Shown here one piece after another: positions 21,201 through 30,822 of a DNA stretch of 40,041 bases. The stretch is from contig JAFISE010000230.1 in assembly GCA_022560025.1 (NCBI GenBank), positions 1-40,041 of the forward strand, written 5' to 3'. The first letter of the stretch is position 1. The number at the start of each line of letters is the position of its first letter. Under the pieces are notes generated by a model that worked only from the letters and a program-made list of their open reading frames with translations, did not search any database and had not been told where the DNA came from. This DNA comes from Stagonosporopsis chrysanthemi (taxonomy: Eukaryota; Ascomycota; Dothideomycetes; Pleosporales; Didymellaceae). The position numbers were made by a program, and so were the translations under genes.

Positions 21201-21490
21201 TTGCCACAAGTTCGAACCTGTTACCTATGAATTACACTACGAGGCTAGACCCGTTTAACCTTGCTACAGATTTGAATTCGAATCCCCTACCCGTTGTGGC
21301 TCCTACATCGATGTTAGACCTGTTATAGTCTTCACCACGAGTGTAGGCTGGTCACCCCTACTACACGAGGCCAGAGTCAACCTCACCGCAGGTCCCTGCC
21401 TGTCAATCAAACACATCAACTATTACGGAGTTCACCTTCACTACAAGGCCAGGATCAATATTCACCATGAGTTTGGACTCGTTGACTAGC
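21201..21490 (+). repeat. degenerate short repeat cluster upstream of the J-domain gene
   Basis: About eight related segments of 20-25 bp with the shape YTYRCYACRAGGYYNGRCYCGTT: near 21201 (TTGCCACAAGTTCGAACCTG), 21233, 21261, 21302, 21332, 21357, 21379, 21438 and 21461 (TTCACCATGAGTTTGGACTC). Spacing is irregular (about 22-60 bp). The cluster ends about 200 bp before the J-domain start codon, so it could be promoter or 5' UTR sequence. Confidence 0.5.
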
Positions 21491-21685
21491 AATTCTTGTT
21501 AGCTCAATTACTACTGCTACATCAAAATATTCTCTTTTGCTGCTACTTTGCTGCTTCATCATTGTGTGGTCCTGCTGCCCTGTCACTGTTGGACCGCCCT
21601 CCATTTGACTCACTTCTCTTCGCCTTCACTTTGTTCAAGTTCTCTTCGCCTTCGCTCCGCGCTGCCTGCTAAATTTGTTATCAAG

Positions 21686-23100
21686 ATGGTCGGCCTTGGG
21701 AAACACATCGGGGGTTATACCGATATTGATGTATACAACTACCTTGATATCGACCCTCACGTCAACATTGTCGCAAGTCTCAAGGACTTGGCCGCCAGGG
21801 TGCGCAAGGTGTCCCTTAAGCTGCACCCCGATCACCTGCGCAGCCACTCTGCACCACCTGGCATAAACCTGGCGATGCTGAACGGCTTGGTCACTAAAAT
21901 GAAAGAGTTTTCGTCGTCAATTCAAGAGGAGATGATGGCCGATCTCAATTCAAGGCGCAAAGACGGGTGGAAGAGCACCTGGCATGAAGGCAACACTATC
22001 GGTTTATGGTCACCATTGCCGTCCACTGCGCAGACGCCCTGCCAGTCACAGATACCCCGAAAGCCGCCTTTCTCTTCCTTCACGCATTCATCGCCGTCAT
22101 CCGCGCACCCGTCGCCGCCGTCGACCTCCCACCCGCCGCGGTCATTCGAACGAGATCGACGCCCATACAGCACGCCGCAGCAGCCCTCAGAAAAGCGGTA
22201 CAATCCGTCGGCCCGTTCGTCTACAGAGTCGTTTCGGGCTGGTACTGGCAGTTTCCCTCAACCCTCACCGCGTCAGGAGTCGCTGAGCGCTCGAGCGGGT
22301 CATCGAGAGGCTAGTGAACGGCCTCCTTCGAGGCCAGAGACTATCGTCATCAGCGACGATGACGACGATGATGAAGTCGAAGAGATCCTGAAGTCCCGCT
22401 CTCAGAGGTCTCATTTCAGCCGCTTCACTGGTGCTGCTTTCGACTTCCGATACCGTTTGCCTTTTCGTAGGCTGCGGCAGCTGGCACAAACGTTCAAGCG
22501 TCCGGCAAGCCCAATGGCTATCATTGTAATCGGCGTCGTGCGACAGCGGCACCAAGACATCATGAAAAGTCTCCCAGAGTACCTGGTGACTGCGTCGCTC
22601 GGTAATAAGTCCCGGGGTGTGTCATTGCGAGTTCGGCGCGAGGACGTCAATGGCAGGAAGCTGAGCCTGTGGACAAACAACAAGGCAAGTTCATCCCTCG
22701 AGCGGATATATCGGCCCTGGGGTACGAGTTCCCGCCATTTGACAGCATGACAAGAGATAAACTTTTGGCTTTCATGATGAAGATGGTCAAAGCTGGTGGT
22801 AAGGTTCCCCTTAGATACTAGATTGGTGTCTGACTACATCCGTAGTAACTCCTCGCTCGTTTCGCTTGATATGCCGACTTGCAATGATAACCTGTTCTTC
22901 TATGCCTTCTACGTTCTCTAGTCTTTACGACACAGAGACCACTTCGCCCTTTGGACGGTGTCAATGATTCTCATTGGTACAACTATGCATTGTTCTGGTT
23001 CGCCGCTGGACGCAACGGCGCAGTGCTAGTACGCCTTCAATTGCTGTACCGTCGCGAGCAAGGTGGGGACATGGCAGCTCTGGCTGAAGACATACTCTGA
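21686..23100 (+). pseudogene. J-domain (DnaJ-like) protein with SUMO-interaction-like motif; apparent frameshift
   Basis: ATG 21686 (AAGATGG context) opens a frame whose residues 15-70 form a J domain: DVYNYLDIDP, helix II and the HPD triad at 47-49 (LKLHPDHL). J domains stimulate Hsp70 ATPase; the Hsp70 partner is unknown. Residues 120-215 are Ser/Pro-rich and disordered. ETIVISDDDDDDEVEEI (about 218-234) fits a SUMO-interacting motif, hydrophobic then acidic. The frame stays sensible to SLRVRREDVNGRKLSLW near 22670, then a different frame continues well (GKFIPRADISALGYEF... ending VPLRY with TAG at 22819-22821), so a one-base shift near 22680 is likely. A possible intron (22799-22921, GTAAGG...CTCTAG) would instead extend the protein in frame to TGA 23098-23100 (DSHWYNYALFWFAAG...). 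The gene is probably recently broken, or an unrecognised intron lies near 22680. Confidence 0.6.
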
Positions 23101-23593
23101 CCACTAACAAAACAGGTTGACTATGTGGCGGCATCGGGATCTTAACGTGTATCGCCGACGGAACCGAAACAACGTTACGTGCTGAGACTGCAGCGGGGTG
23201 CACCAGGTTCTAGTAGATGAGATCAACACGCGTCACCAGAAGGTACTGACCCGACAGCTGGGCGACATTTGCACGACACCAACAACCAGCGAAATTAATG
23301 GGAGCGTAGTAGAGCCAGGAGGACACCCAAGAAGTCCTCGACCTCTCCATAGTAGGCGGAGACGATGTTGATGCTGCGCAGAGAGCGGGATGTTGCATTG
23401 CAAATGGAGGAAGTCTTCGGTTTGGGCGGCGTGCCCAGAACAGTGGTCTACAATCGCGAGATGAAAGGCAGACGGTAGAAACGTTGACGTCATTGTTGGA
23501 GGTTTCAATAGTGTGAAGAGACGGTGTGTATCGCGAGGAGTGGGGGCCGGCAGGGCTGCGTGGCTGGGTTTCAGGAGCGTTGTGGAGTGCTAG
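23101..23593. other. intergenic, nothing recognised
   Basis: Lies between the J-domain gene and the next solo LTR. The minus-strand frame covering it runs into the LTR and has no domain. Confidence 0.5.
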
Positions 23594-23782
23594 TGTGGCG
23601 GTGAATGCAATTTCATGTATTCTGCTATTGTGTTCTTGTGTTGTTGCTCCGCTCTCCACGAAGCAGCAGTCGGGTCTATTTACATGACGTATCTGTAATG
23701 CAGCTGAGGCAAGAGATGCTCTATAAGATGAGGAAGCAATACCAGACCACCAACACGTGATCTGCTTCTCATAACCGTCACA
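23594..23782 (-). mobile_element. solo LTR, family B (189 bp), copy 3
   Basis: TGTGGCGG...CCGTCACA with a perfect 5-bp target duplication GCTAG (23589-23593 and 23783-23787). Compared with 18790-18978 it carries several transitions (for example GCAACACC to GCAATACC, CTACAGG to CTATAAG, TGTGATG to TGTAATG) and small changes in the TTG/TTC tract. It is the most diverged of the three copies. Confidence 0.95.
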
Positions 23783-24508
23783 GCTAGTGCCTTGTGCATC
23801 TTACTTTTGACTATCCAGTTGCTTCTAGCCCAACCAAATGACGTACATAGATAGATAGATGTACTGGCAGCTCAACGCTGAATCAAAGCCCCAGTTGGAC
23901 AGTCTAATTACTACTCACTGTAGTCCTTTACAGCTTACTATGCTCCGGCGCCCCCTCCTGCACCTCGATCTCATGCACCACCGGCGTCCCGACCTCCGTG
24001 CGGTAGACACACTTCTCCTCTTCGACCGTCTTCTCAAATTTCATCCTTCTCGGCACACGCCAGCACAACCAGGGTGCTGCGGGTCGAGTCGTTCCAGCAG
24101 TGCTGGGCGTTGTCGTACTTGAGCGCGATGCGCTTACCGGCGCCTCAGCCCACGGCTGTCAGCAGGCAGCGTCTCGTTTATGGTGACTGTTTTGATGCGT
24201 GCGACGTTGCCCATGCCGGTGTGAACGCAGCTTTTTTAGGGCTTCTGGGTCGTCTTACCGAGGAAGGAGTACTCGTATGCGGCCTTTGAGGGCACGGAAG
24301 ATGAAGTTCGGGTCGTAGTCTTTGGTGAGTTCGAATTCGTCGTTGGTGAGTTCGCGGGTGGCCGAATCGAGTTAGGATTTTGCGTCGGCGACGGCTTTGG
24401 AGACGGGGCTGTCGGTGTAGGGTCGGTGATGATGTCATTTTCGATTAGGGTGACGCGTAGATCGCCCGGCTTGGTATCATTCGGGGAGGTAGTCGCCTAA
24501 CTGGTAGA

Positions 24509-24700
24509 CTGTGGGGTGTTAAAATGTGTAACGGTGTAGAGAGAGAGAGGAGGACTGCGCTGCATTGACTATTGACGTGGGCAGAGCTGCTTATATACCT
24601 GCCCATACACAAGCTATCCTAACTCGTACTAGAGTAGGCCTGAGCAGAGCCCAACCGTTACAAAATGGCCTCTCAACAATGTGTAACGGTGGCTACTTAC
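24509..24700 (-). other. intron of the GTB1 pseudogene carrying a solo LTR
   Basis: On the minus strand the donor is GTAAGT (24700-24695) and the acceptor is CCCACAG ending at 24509. The interval is 192 bp. Subtracting the 136-bp LTR and one 5-bp target duplication leaves 51 bp, the normal intron size in this window. Confidence 0.7.
24527..24662. mobile_element. small solo LTR or LTR-like element (family C, 136 bp)
   Basis: TGTAACGGTG...CCAACCGTTACA, that is TG...CA ends with an 8-bp inverted repeat (TGTAACGG/CCGTTACA). A perfect 5-bp target duplication AAATG occurs at 24522-24526 and 24663-24667. Inside are a GA-rich run (24539-24552) and TTATATACC near 24591, which would suit a promoter on the plus strand. 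No internal coding region is seen. It could be a solo LTR or a very small non-autonomous element; a 5-bp duplication with TG/CA ends favours an LTR. Confidence 0.85.
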
Positions 24701-25200
24701 GGACGTCAACGCCTAACTCTTCGACGGCCTCGACCTCATCCCTCTTGGTTGAGGATCTCGTCGAGGTCGTAGCCGTGCAGACTCGCTCTTCAGCTCCTTC
24801 CACTTCTACCTCGCACTGTTCAAGCTCTTCTGGCGTGTCTCGTCCTACTTCTCCGGTCGGGGCATTTGACGCTGACGATGCCTGCGGACTCGTGGCTGCC
24901 GTCGCAGCAGAGTTCGTAGTCGCAATTACCGTCATTGACGTTGGTGAAGGGGGTGTAGCTCGGGATGTGGCCCTTGTACTTGCAGTAGTAGCCGGGCAAG
25001 GCGAATGTCTCCTCGAACGATCTGGGCTGTGCCAGGGCGGGCGGCGAGATTAACGAGCAAGCCGAAGTGCGGGGTTTGTCTCAGCCATCAACGTAGCCGT
25101 AGTAGCCATTTTTTTAGCCGTGCGATGTCGAGTGTGGTGCTAGGGTTCGAGATGCATGGATGTCTTCGGATCTTTGTGAAACTTGGCAACTGTCTCGCTG

Positions 25201-25845
25201 AATTTGAGCTCTCACTACTGCATTCAGCTTCAGTTTGGTGGGGTACATGCGCTTGGAACCTACATCGTGCGGCTCTGATGCGGCATCGGTGGTGCTGGCG
25301 AGCAGTGGGAGCAGCAGAGGAATTGATGAAAGCGTTTGTATCCCGATGATAGAGAGGCTCTAAACATATTTATCCTGCTATGCGACAATACCCGGTACCT
25401 CTCGACCCCAAAGCGTCCCTCATTTAAGGCATACGCAGACCTGGATACCCCATTAAGCTCGACAGCGAACGTCACAAGACTACGAAAAGAACATACAACT
25501 CGAAACCAACAGCTTTGAGATGCTCACCGCTGATGCAACAGCGGAGAGTACGTGATGAGCTGCCGTAATCTTCGACAGGCGGACGTGTCACGCATCCCGT
25601 GCAAACGCTCAACATGGCCTCTCATTGCCCTGTTCGATGCGCCCCGCATATCGACTATACATGAGCACGATGGTTTGACAGATTGGCGGTGTATCGCCTT
25701 TGTTAGACGCGGTTGGTTGTGTATTATAAGATGCACGTCTGAGAGGCATTTGGATCATGCACATCCATCACATCTACCTCTCGGACTTACCCCTGCGAGA
25801 ACTAACACATATACCAAACACAAACCGCTCGATTTCTCCACCACC
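25201..25845. other. intergenic, upstream of the 25846 frame
   Basis: No gene recognised. The last 150 bp before 25846 contain a CA-rich stretch (ACTAACACATATACCAAACA) ending in CACCACCATGG, which looks like a normal fungal 5' UTR and start context. Confidence 0.4.
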
Positions 25846-28215
25846 ATGGCTTGCGAGGTTGAGGACGAGGTGGATTGGAGTGACGGCACTATAAACGATC
25901 CTCCGGTAGCATCCACAGGTGCATCAGGAGATTTTGGCCATGTCATCCCTCAGGTGCCCGAAGATGATGGATTTAACGACCTGTTTGAGTCTCAGAACGA
26001 CGATTGATACGACATGACGTCGTGCGCTGCTATCTCTCAAGGTATGCTTCGTCCTTTGTCGGCATCGCATCAGCTAATCTCCCCAGCCGCTGCGCAACCC
26101 ACCATCACTCGAGCCCCACCCCCCCTCAACCGCCGACAGCCCTCCGAGCAAGACTACGCCCATTTTGCTCTCTACCAAGCTAGCCAGAAGGTCTATGAAG
26201 CTACCTTCCTCAAGCACTTCATCATCCACGCTTTGCACCCTTCCCAATTTGAGAAATGCTCTCCAGAAGGAGTCAGTGCCAGTCCCGATGTGCAGCAATA
26301 CCTCGCGTCGGTTGCAGGCGATGTCAACGCCATCGCAAATAAGATGATCCGAAATTCTCATTGCCGCACTGTCAATCCATTTGCGAGTGACAAGAACGGT
26401 CCACCGTTCTGGGACGACAGCTCTTTCGAACGAGACATCTTCGCTGGGCTTGACCCAACCGATCCGGCTCTTGTAGTTCACAAGATGAAGGAGTCCTGGC
26501 ATTGTACAGCGCCAAGACCTCCAATGGTCCGCTTTACAACGAAGGACTACCCCGTTGGCAATCTCACCTCACCTTTTGGAGAAATTGACGCAGTCTCGCA
26601 AACACTATTTAGCAAGGATGCTTTCGTTGACACTATACCTGCTGGCCACACAGCCAGACATCAAACGGCGCGGAAAGGCAAGGGCAAAAGTTGTTCAGGT
26701 GCCAGAGTCCGAGACATATCGTGGCCTGCAGGTCGGGACAACTGGCTGGCCTCGTCGATTCCACACACGACAAACGAAGAACCCTGTATTACTTCCCCCG
26801 AAGAGACAGTCACTGCAATAAGCGGTCCCGATCTCAGCAACATCACCGAGCGACACATCCTGAGCAACATTCTCCAACCTCAGCATGACAGTCATATCCA
26901 TGTGCCTCTGCAGAAGTCCCCAACAACAGCGCCTGAACCTGCCACTGAGGACCAGCGTTCTAGGTTGACGCAACTAGAAACGCTCGTTGAACAGTTTGGT
27001 GCGGATGCCATAAGCGGTCAGCGTCACGTCGAGGATAGTGTACCCAGTGAAGAGCGTATTGACCAGGCACCGCCATGGCCTAAACGACTTTTCCGTGCCC
27101 ACAAGCGGCGACTGGCAGGGAGATTGCCACAAGTATCGAAACAAGCATTCTCTGGCATCAGAGCAGTCATTGCTAAGGCTATTTCTCAAGGTTATCGCCC
27201 GGTGGATCCTGACTTCGAAGCAGTCCAAGCTGGCACCAAAGCCTGGAAACTACCTGTCGCTGCAATTTTACAGATGTCCGTTGAAGGTCGCACCATTCAT
27301 AACATCCAAAAAAATAGTCCAGCACCTCAGCAGGTGTTTTGCCATCACAAGAAGCGAAGGAGGGAACAGCAAGCGCCAATCCGCATGTTCAACAAGCCGA
27401 TCGAGCCGTGAACGAAGAGACGCAAGGTTGACACCATTATCGAATGTCCACCGACTGCTGTAGTGGTCTCTCACACACCACGCAAGCAAACAACCTCCAC
27501 TGCGAGACCGTCCAAGCCGCAGCCTATGTCGGCGCCTAGACTAGCAAAGCAGAGGGCTCATCGTCCTGGACCAGCATCTACGACCTCCTCATCTCTTCCA
27601 CCCCATTCTAGCGGTTCCTTCGCACTGGAGCCTCACCAACAGCTTCCTCCCACCGTCTCATTCACGCCCGAGGACCCCTCAGACAAGCCAGCCTGGCGCT
27701 GCGGGATCAAGCATGCGCTAGGCCACTACTACAATGCCGGAGACCGCAAGAACTGCCCTGGCTGTTTCAGCGCGCTGTCTGACAACACTAGCGCCAAGAC
27801 CATGGACTTCTACCTGCCCTCACACACACACTTCCACCAGCCAAACCCCGACGTGCGCTGGCGGCCCAGCAAACCGTTTCTCCGCACTCGCCGCTCTAAG
27901 TCCCTTAGCCACAACAGTATCGCGAAAGAAGCGTACTGGGCAGCTGTCGCATCCGGTGTAGACGATAATGGCAACAACAACAGCCGTCGCTGCGCTGCTC
28001 GCGCACATCAAGTCGAAGCTCCCCAAGGAGCCCACGCCCATGCCCTCGCCCTCTCCAGAGCCCGATCACGACCATGGAACATGCCCAGGATCTGCCCAGC
28101 CCTGCGTCCTACACGGCATTTGAGGTGGGAGAGGAGCCCGCGTGGCGCTGCGACGTTAACCATGCGCTGGGCCGGTACTATCTCGCGGGCGATAAACGGG
28201 GTGCGAAAGCAATAA
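25846..28215 (+). pseudogene. long frame with two in-frame TGA codons; unknown protein with C-terminal candidate zinc module
   Basis: ATG 25846 in a strong context (CACCACCATGGC). One frame of 790 codons is interrupted only by TGA at 26005-26007 and 27409-27411; both could come from CGA (Arg) by one C-to-T change. A canonical intron (26042-26086, GTATGC, GCTAAT, CCCCAG, 45 bp) keeps the frame. The N-terminus is acidic (VEDEVDWSDG...DDGFNDLFES). The middle contains DYAHFALYQASQKVYEATFL and is unfamiliar. A basic TKRRKVD follows the second TGA and looks like a nuclear localisation signal. Near 27691-27760 PAWRCGIKHALGHYY...NCPGC gives C-x3-H-x13-C-x2-C, a candidate zinc site, followed by MDFYLP and VRWRPSKPF. 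Beyond about 27960 a frame change makes the last part unreliable. It is probably a recent pseudogene; readthrough cannot be excluded. I do not recognise the family. Confidence 0.55.
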
Positions 28216-28943
28216 GGATGGGAAGAGCAAGCAAGCTAAAATGGATTTCTGGCTGCCGAGGGGTGTAGTCGTCAGGCAGGAAGTGGATATTATGAGCTGG
28301 AAGCCGAGGAAGCCGTATCGGGTACGCGAGCCGAGGACCAGCGCGGTGGGGCCAGACACGTCAAGGCCAGAACAGTTCAGCGCAGTGAGTGCAAGCGCAT
28401 CTACGAGAGCATCATCATGCAATGACAAGCCTACCGACTCTCCTGCATTATTCCGCCCCGCACGCAGGCGCAGATACCATTTCGACTTAAAGCACAACCA
28501 GTTCGCGAGCCGCAAGTACTGGGACGCCATCGCGCGGGGCGTGGACGGAGCTGAGGCGCTGGTGTGGGCGCTGGCGAAGACGGCGAGACGATGCACGATC
28601 CAGGGCACAAAATGAGGAACGACATGACGAAGGAATCAAGGGCTGCGACAATACACAAGAGCAAAGGGGACCCCGCGGGACCGGTCGCTCGTCCAACGAA
28701 TCCGCGAGCGTCAACACTTCGTCCCCTCCACACAAACCCGCTGGGCAGTACCGCTACCCCGCACTCACATTGTCCCTCGCCCTCAACGCTCTCCGCAGCG
28801 TCGCAATTCATCCTCGAGAAGGCGGGAACAGGTGTGGGCAAGCGCTGAACGATTCAGAGGACGATGAAGACGTCAACGACGACGGCGACGATGATAGGAA
28901 GGACGGCAAGGACGATTCGAGCTCATCCTCGGACACCAAATAA
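28076..28943 (+). pseudogene. second, broken copy of the candidate zinc module plus acidic tail
   Basis: EEPAWRCDVNHALGRYYLAG (about 28130-28190) repeats the module at 27688-27752, about 445 bp downstream and in another frame. The expected C-P-G-C is lost (GAKAIRMG). After a frame change, KSKQAKMDFWLPRG then SWKPRKPYRVRE parallel MDFYLP and VRWRPSKPFLR, and FDLKHNQFASRKYWDAIARG then VDGAEAL parallel SHNSIAKEAYWAAVASGVDD in the first copy. A further frame ends in an acidic tail (LNDSEDDEDVNDDGDDD...) with TAA at 28941-28943. The two modules may be repeats within one ancestral protein or tandem duplicated genes. Confidence 0.5.
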
Positions 28944-29329
28944 CGAATAGCGAATAGCGAAGAAGTCCCACGCGTCTCGCGTTGCCTCTCCACTCGCACG
29001 TCGCCTTGCAAGATTCCCGCACATCAAGCGGAATCTGTCAAGCGCGAACCGGTCGTTCAAGCACAGACTGGCCATCGGGAGTAGAACAGCGAGAAGAATG
29101 CCAGAACCGGTGAAGTGACTCAAAATTGAGCTGGACTGGGTGATTATTAGCAATCAACAATCGGGAATCAACATCTTGAACACAAACATGTGTGCAAGTG
29201 CATGCGTGTGTTTGCAGGTTGAAGGAGCGGGATGTATATGGTATGGGAACTGGAAAATAGATCGAGCTATTGATGGGTCGCAGAGGAGCGTGTGTCTGTG
29301 TGTTTGTGTACGTATATGCACAACTCAAC
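28944..29329. other. intergenic between two convergent frames
   Basis: It starts with a short direct repeat (ACGAATAGCGAATAGCGAAG, 28943-28962) and has a GTGTGT-rich stretch near 29290. No gene recognised. Confidence 0.45.
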
Positions 29330-29899
29330 TCAACCAGTAGATGAGTCGTGTACTAGTTTGAAAACACTTGTGCTTTCACTCGCGGGTAGGTGGCAAACCA
29401 GATGACGGACCCGCTGAGCTGCAATGATGATGCCTGCAACCATTGTTATATCGATCGTTGTATCTATAGCGCCGGTCTGATCGTCTTGCACGGGTCCGGC
29501 AATGTTCTTGCGCCATTTGTACAGTTTATTGGTTGAGGGCTTGTTAAGGATTCCGTGCAGTGACTGTGTGATGCGAGAGAGGTCCTGATTGGGGACGCCC
29601 TTGAAGCTGTCTGACTCCTGCAGCCGATTTCCAATGTTAATAACTGCAGGCTGAAAGACTCCTCGATTGGCGCTGACGATTGCCTCTCGGAAAATTTTGT
29701 AGAGAACATCTCGCGAGATTCCATCAGGATACCACACTGGTAATTTGGCCCTGGCATCCAGGTCCTTGGTGATATTGGTGTTGGTACGCATCATGATCTT
29801 AATATCCGCCGCCTCGAGCTGGTCGTAGACCATATGACGTACTTCTGGTGGCAGATCGAGAAAGGATCGTGCCCTGCTGTTCCCTTGGTGAGTCGAGTA
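29330..29899 (-). CDS. F-box-like protein, N-terminal exon boundary uncertain
   Basis: The frame is open from 29899 (after a stop at 29902-29900) to TGA near 29330. Near its start is SFLDLPPEVRHMVYDQLEAA, the fungal F-box-like form (FLDLPPEIRNMIYE). These proteins usually act as adaptors of SCF ubiquitin ligases or as orphan paralogues. The remaining 150 residues (NTNITKDLDARAKLPVWYPD, ISRDVLYKIFREAIVSANRG, VTMVAGIIIAAQR-type end) look like protein but match no domain I know. The first ATG in frame (29833) would cut the motif, so the true start must lie upstream, probably in another exon ending before about 29890 (a CACCAAG acceptor is present). Confidence 0.5.
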   Translation of the reverse strand, partial: YSTHQGNSRARSFLDLPPEVRHMVYDQLEAADIKIMMRTNTNITKDLDARAKLPVWYPDGISRDVLYKIFREAIVSANRGVFQPAVINIGNRLQESDSFKGVPNQDLSRITQSLHGILNKPSTNKLYKWRKNIAGPVQDDQTGAIDTTIDITMVAGIIIAAQRVRHLVCHLPASESTSVFKLVHDSSTG

Positions 29900-30822
29900 T
29901 TATCTTATCTCCAGACCAAAGCCTTCTCTCAGCATGATGCTAATGGCGTTACCCATGATGAACTGGCGCAGGTTTTGAGAAAGTTGCTCGAGGTGCAAAC
30001 CTTTCTTATTGTAGGTTGTGGTAACGAGGGCACACTCGGCTACTGCTCCTCACCATGATTAAAAAGAGCAACGTGTTGATGTGTGATTAATAAGAAAATC
30101 CTAGGCTTTTTGATTGGCTCCATAGTTGCAGAAGAGTGTATCCTCATGTCCTGAGAACGATGGTCACCGAGTGCAACTGGCTCAGGCATACCCCGCAGCT
30201 TCGCAAGGTCTCACGCTTGAGAGATCGTCAGCCAAGCACATCACCGAGTTGATTTGGTCTGAAGTGAGCGTTGCATGATCTGTAGGCTAAAGAAAGAAAT
30301 AAGCGAGATGTGTAGATGGGTCCATCACCGCAGGTCCCGACGCGCGGCTCCTTACTCTGTGTGGGCTCGGATGAAAGTACTGAAGAGCGCACAGATCCAG
30401 CTCTATTGCGTAGACAAGCGTGCTTCTTTATCTCATACCAGTGCGTGAGAGACAAAGGCGATCCCTCGAACGGTCGTTTATGTTTGGGCGTACTTCCTGG
30501 GCTCAACTCGACCAGCTTAGCGCGCCACGGGTGTTCTGGAGACGTTGTCTTGAACAGCCAATCACAGAGTTACGCTTCAAGGCCCTGGAACCTGGCAAGT
30601 TCGAGTTGTAAGGTCCTGCTACGCTATTTCTGCAAACGCATCGCCATTTCCTTCACCCGCGCTGGTGCAAGGCCATTCACTTGGAGTATAGTGGACCCGC
30701 CTCACTATGGCTAGCGGCTTATTCTATCGTCGACCTGCAAAGCTACAACAGCCGACGTCTGTCACCACTACTAACAAGTGCTCAGACCTCTCAGTTCCAC
30801 CAAAACAGCACCAACTCACTAT
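29900..30822. other. intergenic, nothing certain
   Basis: May hold a short first exon of the F-box-like gene (minus strand) and the promoter of the HPC2-like gene (plus strand). An ATG at 30711 opens a short frame (ASGLFYRRPAKLQQPTS...) that stops near 30855 and might be an upstream ORF or an alternative first exon. Confidence 0.4.

Larger units (their letters stand above)
23928..25200 (-). pseudogene. GTB1: decayed glucosidase II beta subunit gene (MRH-domain protein)
   Basis: Glucosidase II beta (yeast Gtb1, human PRKCSH) retains the catalytic alpha subunit in the ER and recognises N-glycan mannose through its MRH domain. Read from 25200 downward: KFHKDPKT and, in another frame, CISNPS (N-terminal region of the family); a broken DGSDEPGT-like site; LPGYYCKYKGHIPSYTPFTN with DGNCDYELCCDGSHE (second LDL-receptor-A-like repeat, about 25005-24890); DLDEILNQEG; an intron; TRELTNDEFELTKDYDPNFI then FRALKG (about 24370-24285); SFLGKTTQKP and a stop; HTGMGNVARIKTVTINETLP; GKRIALKYDNAQHCWN, STLVVLACAEKDE and EEEKCVYRTEVGTPVV (MRH domain); end HSKL with TAA at 23930-23928, where intact proteins end HDEL. 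Several stops and frame changes make it non-functional. A working copy presumably exists elsewhere, since the subunit is conserved. Confidence 0.88.

Noticed and set aside
21185..21300. tRNA-like or SINE-like signal (GGTTCGAAC and TAGTGTAAT on the minus strand)
   Set aside because: Box spacing and length do not allow a cloverleaf, no acceptor stem pairs, and the motifs fall within the degenerate repeat cluster.
26014..27411. 465-codon frame as a free-standing gene starting at ATG 26014
   Set aside because: The same frame continues upstream across a single TGA to an ATG in a much better context (25846) and downstream across another TGA, so it is better treated as the middle of one longer frame.
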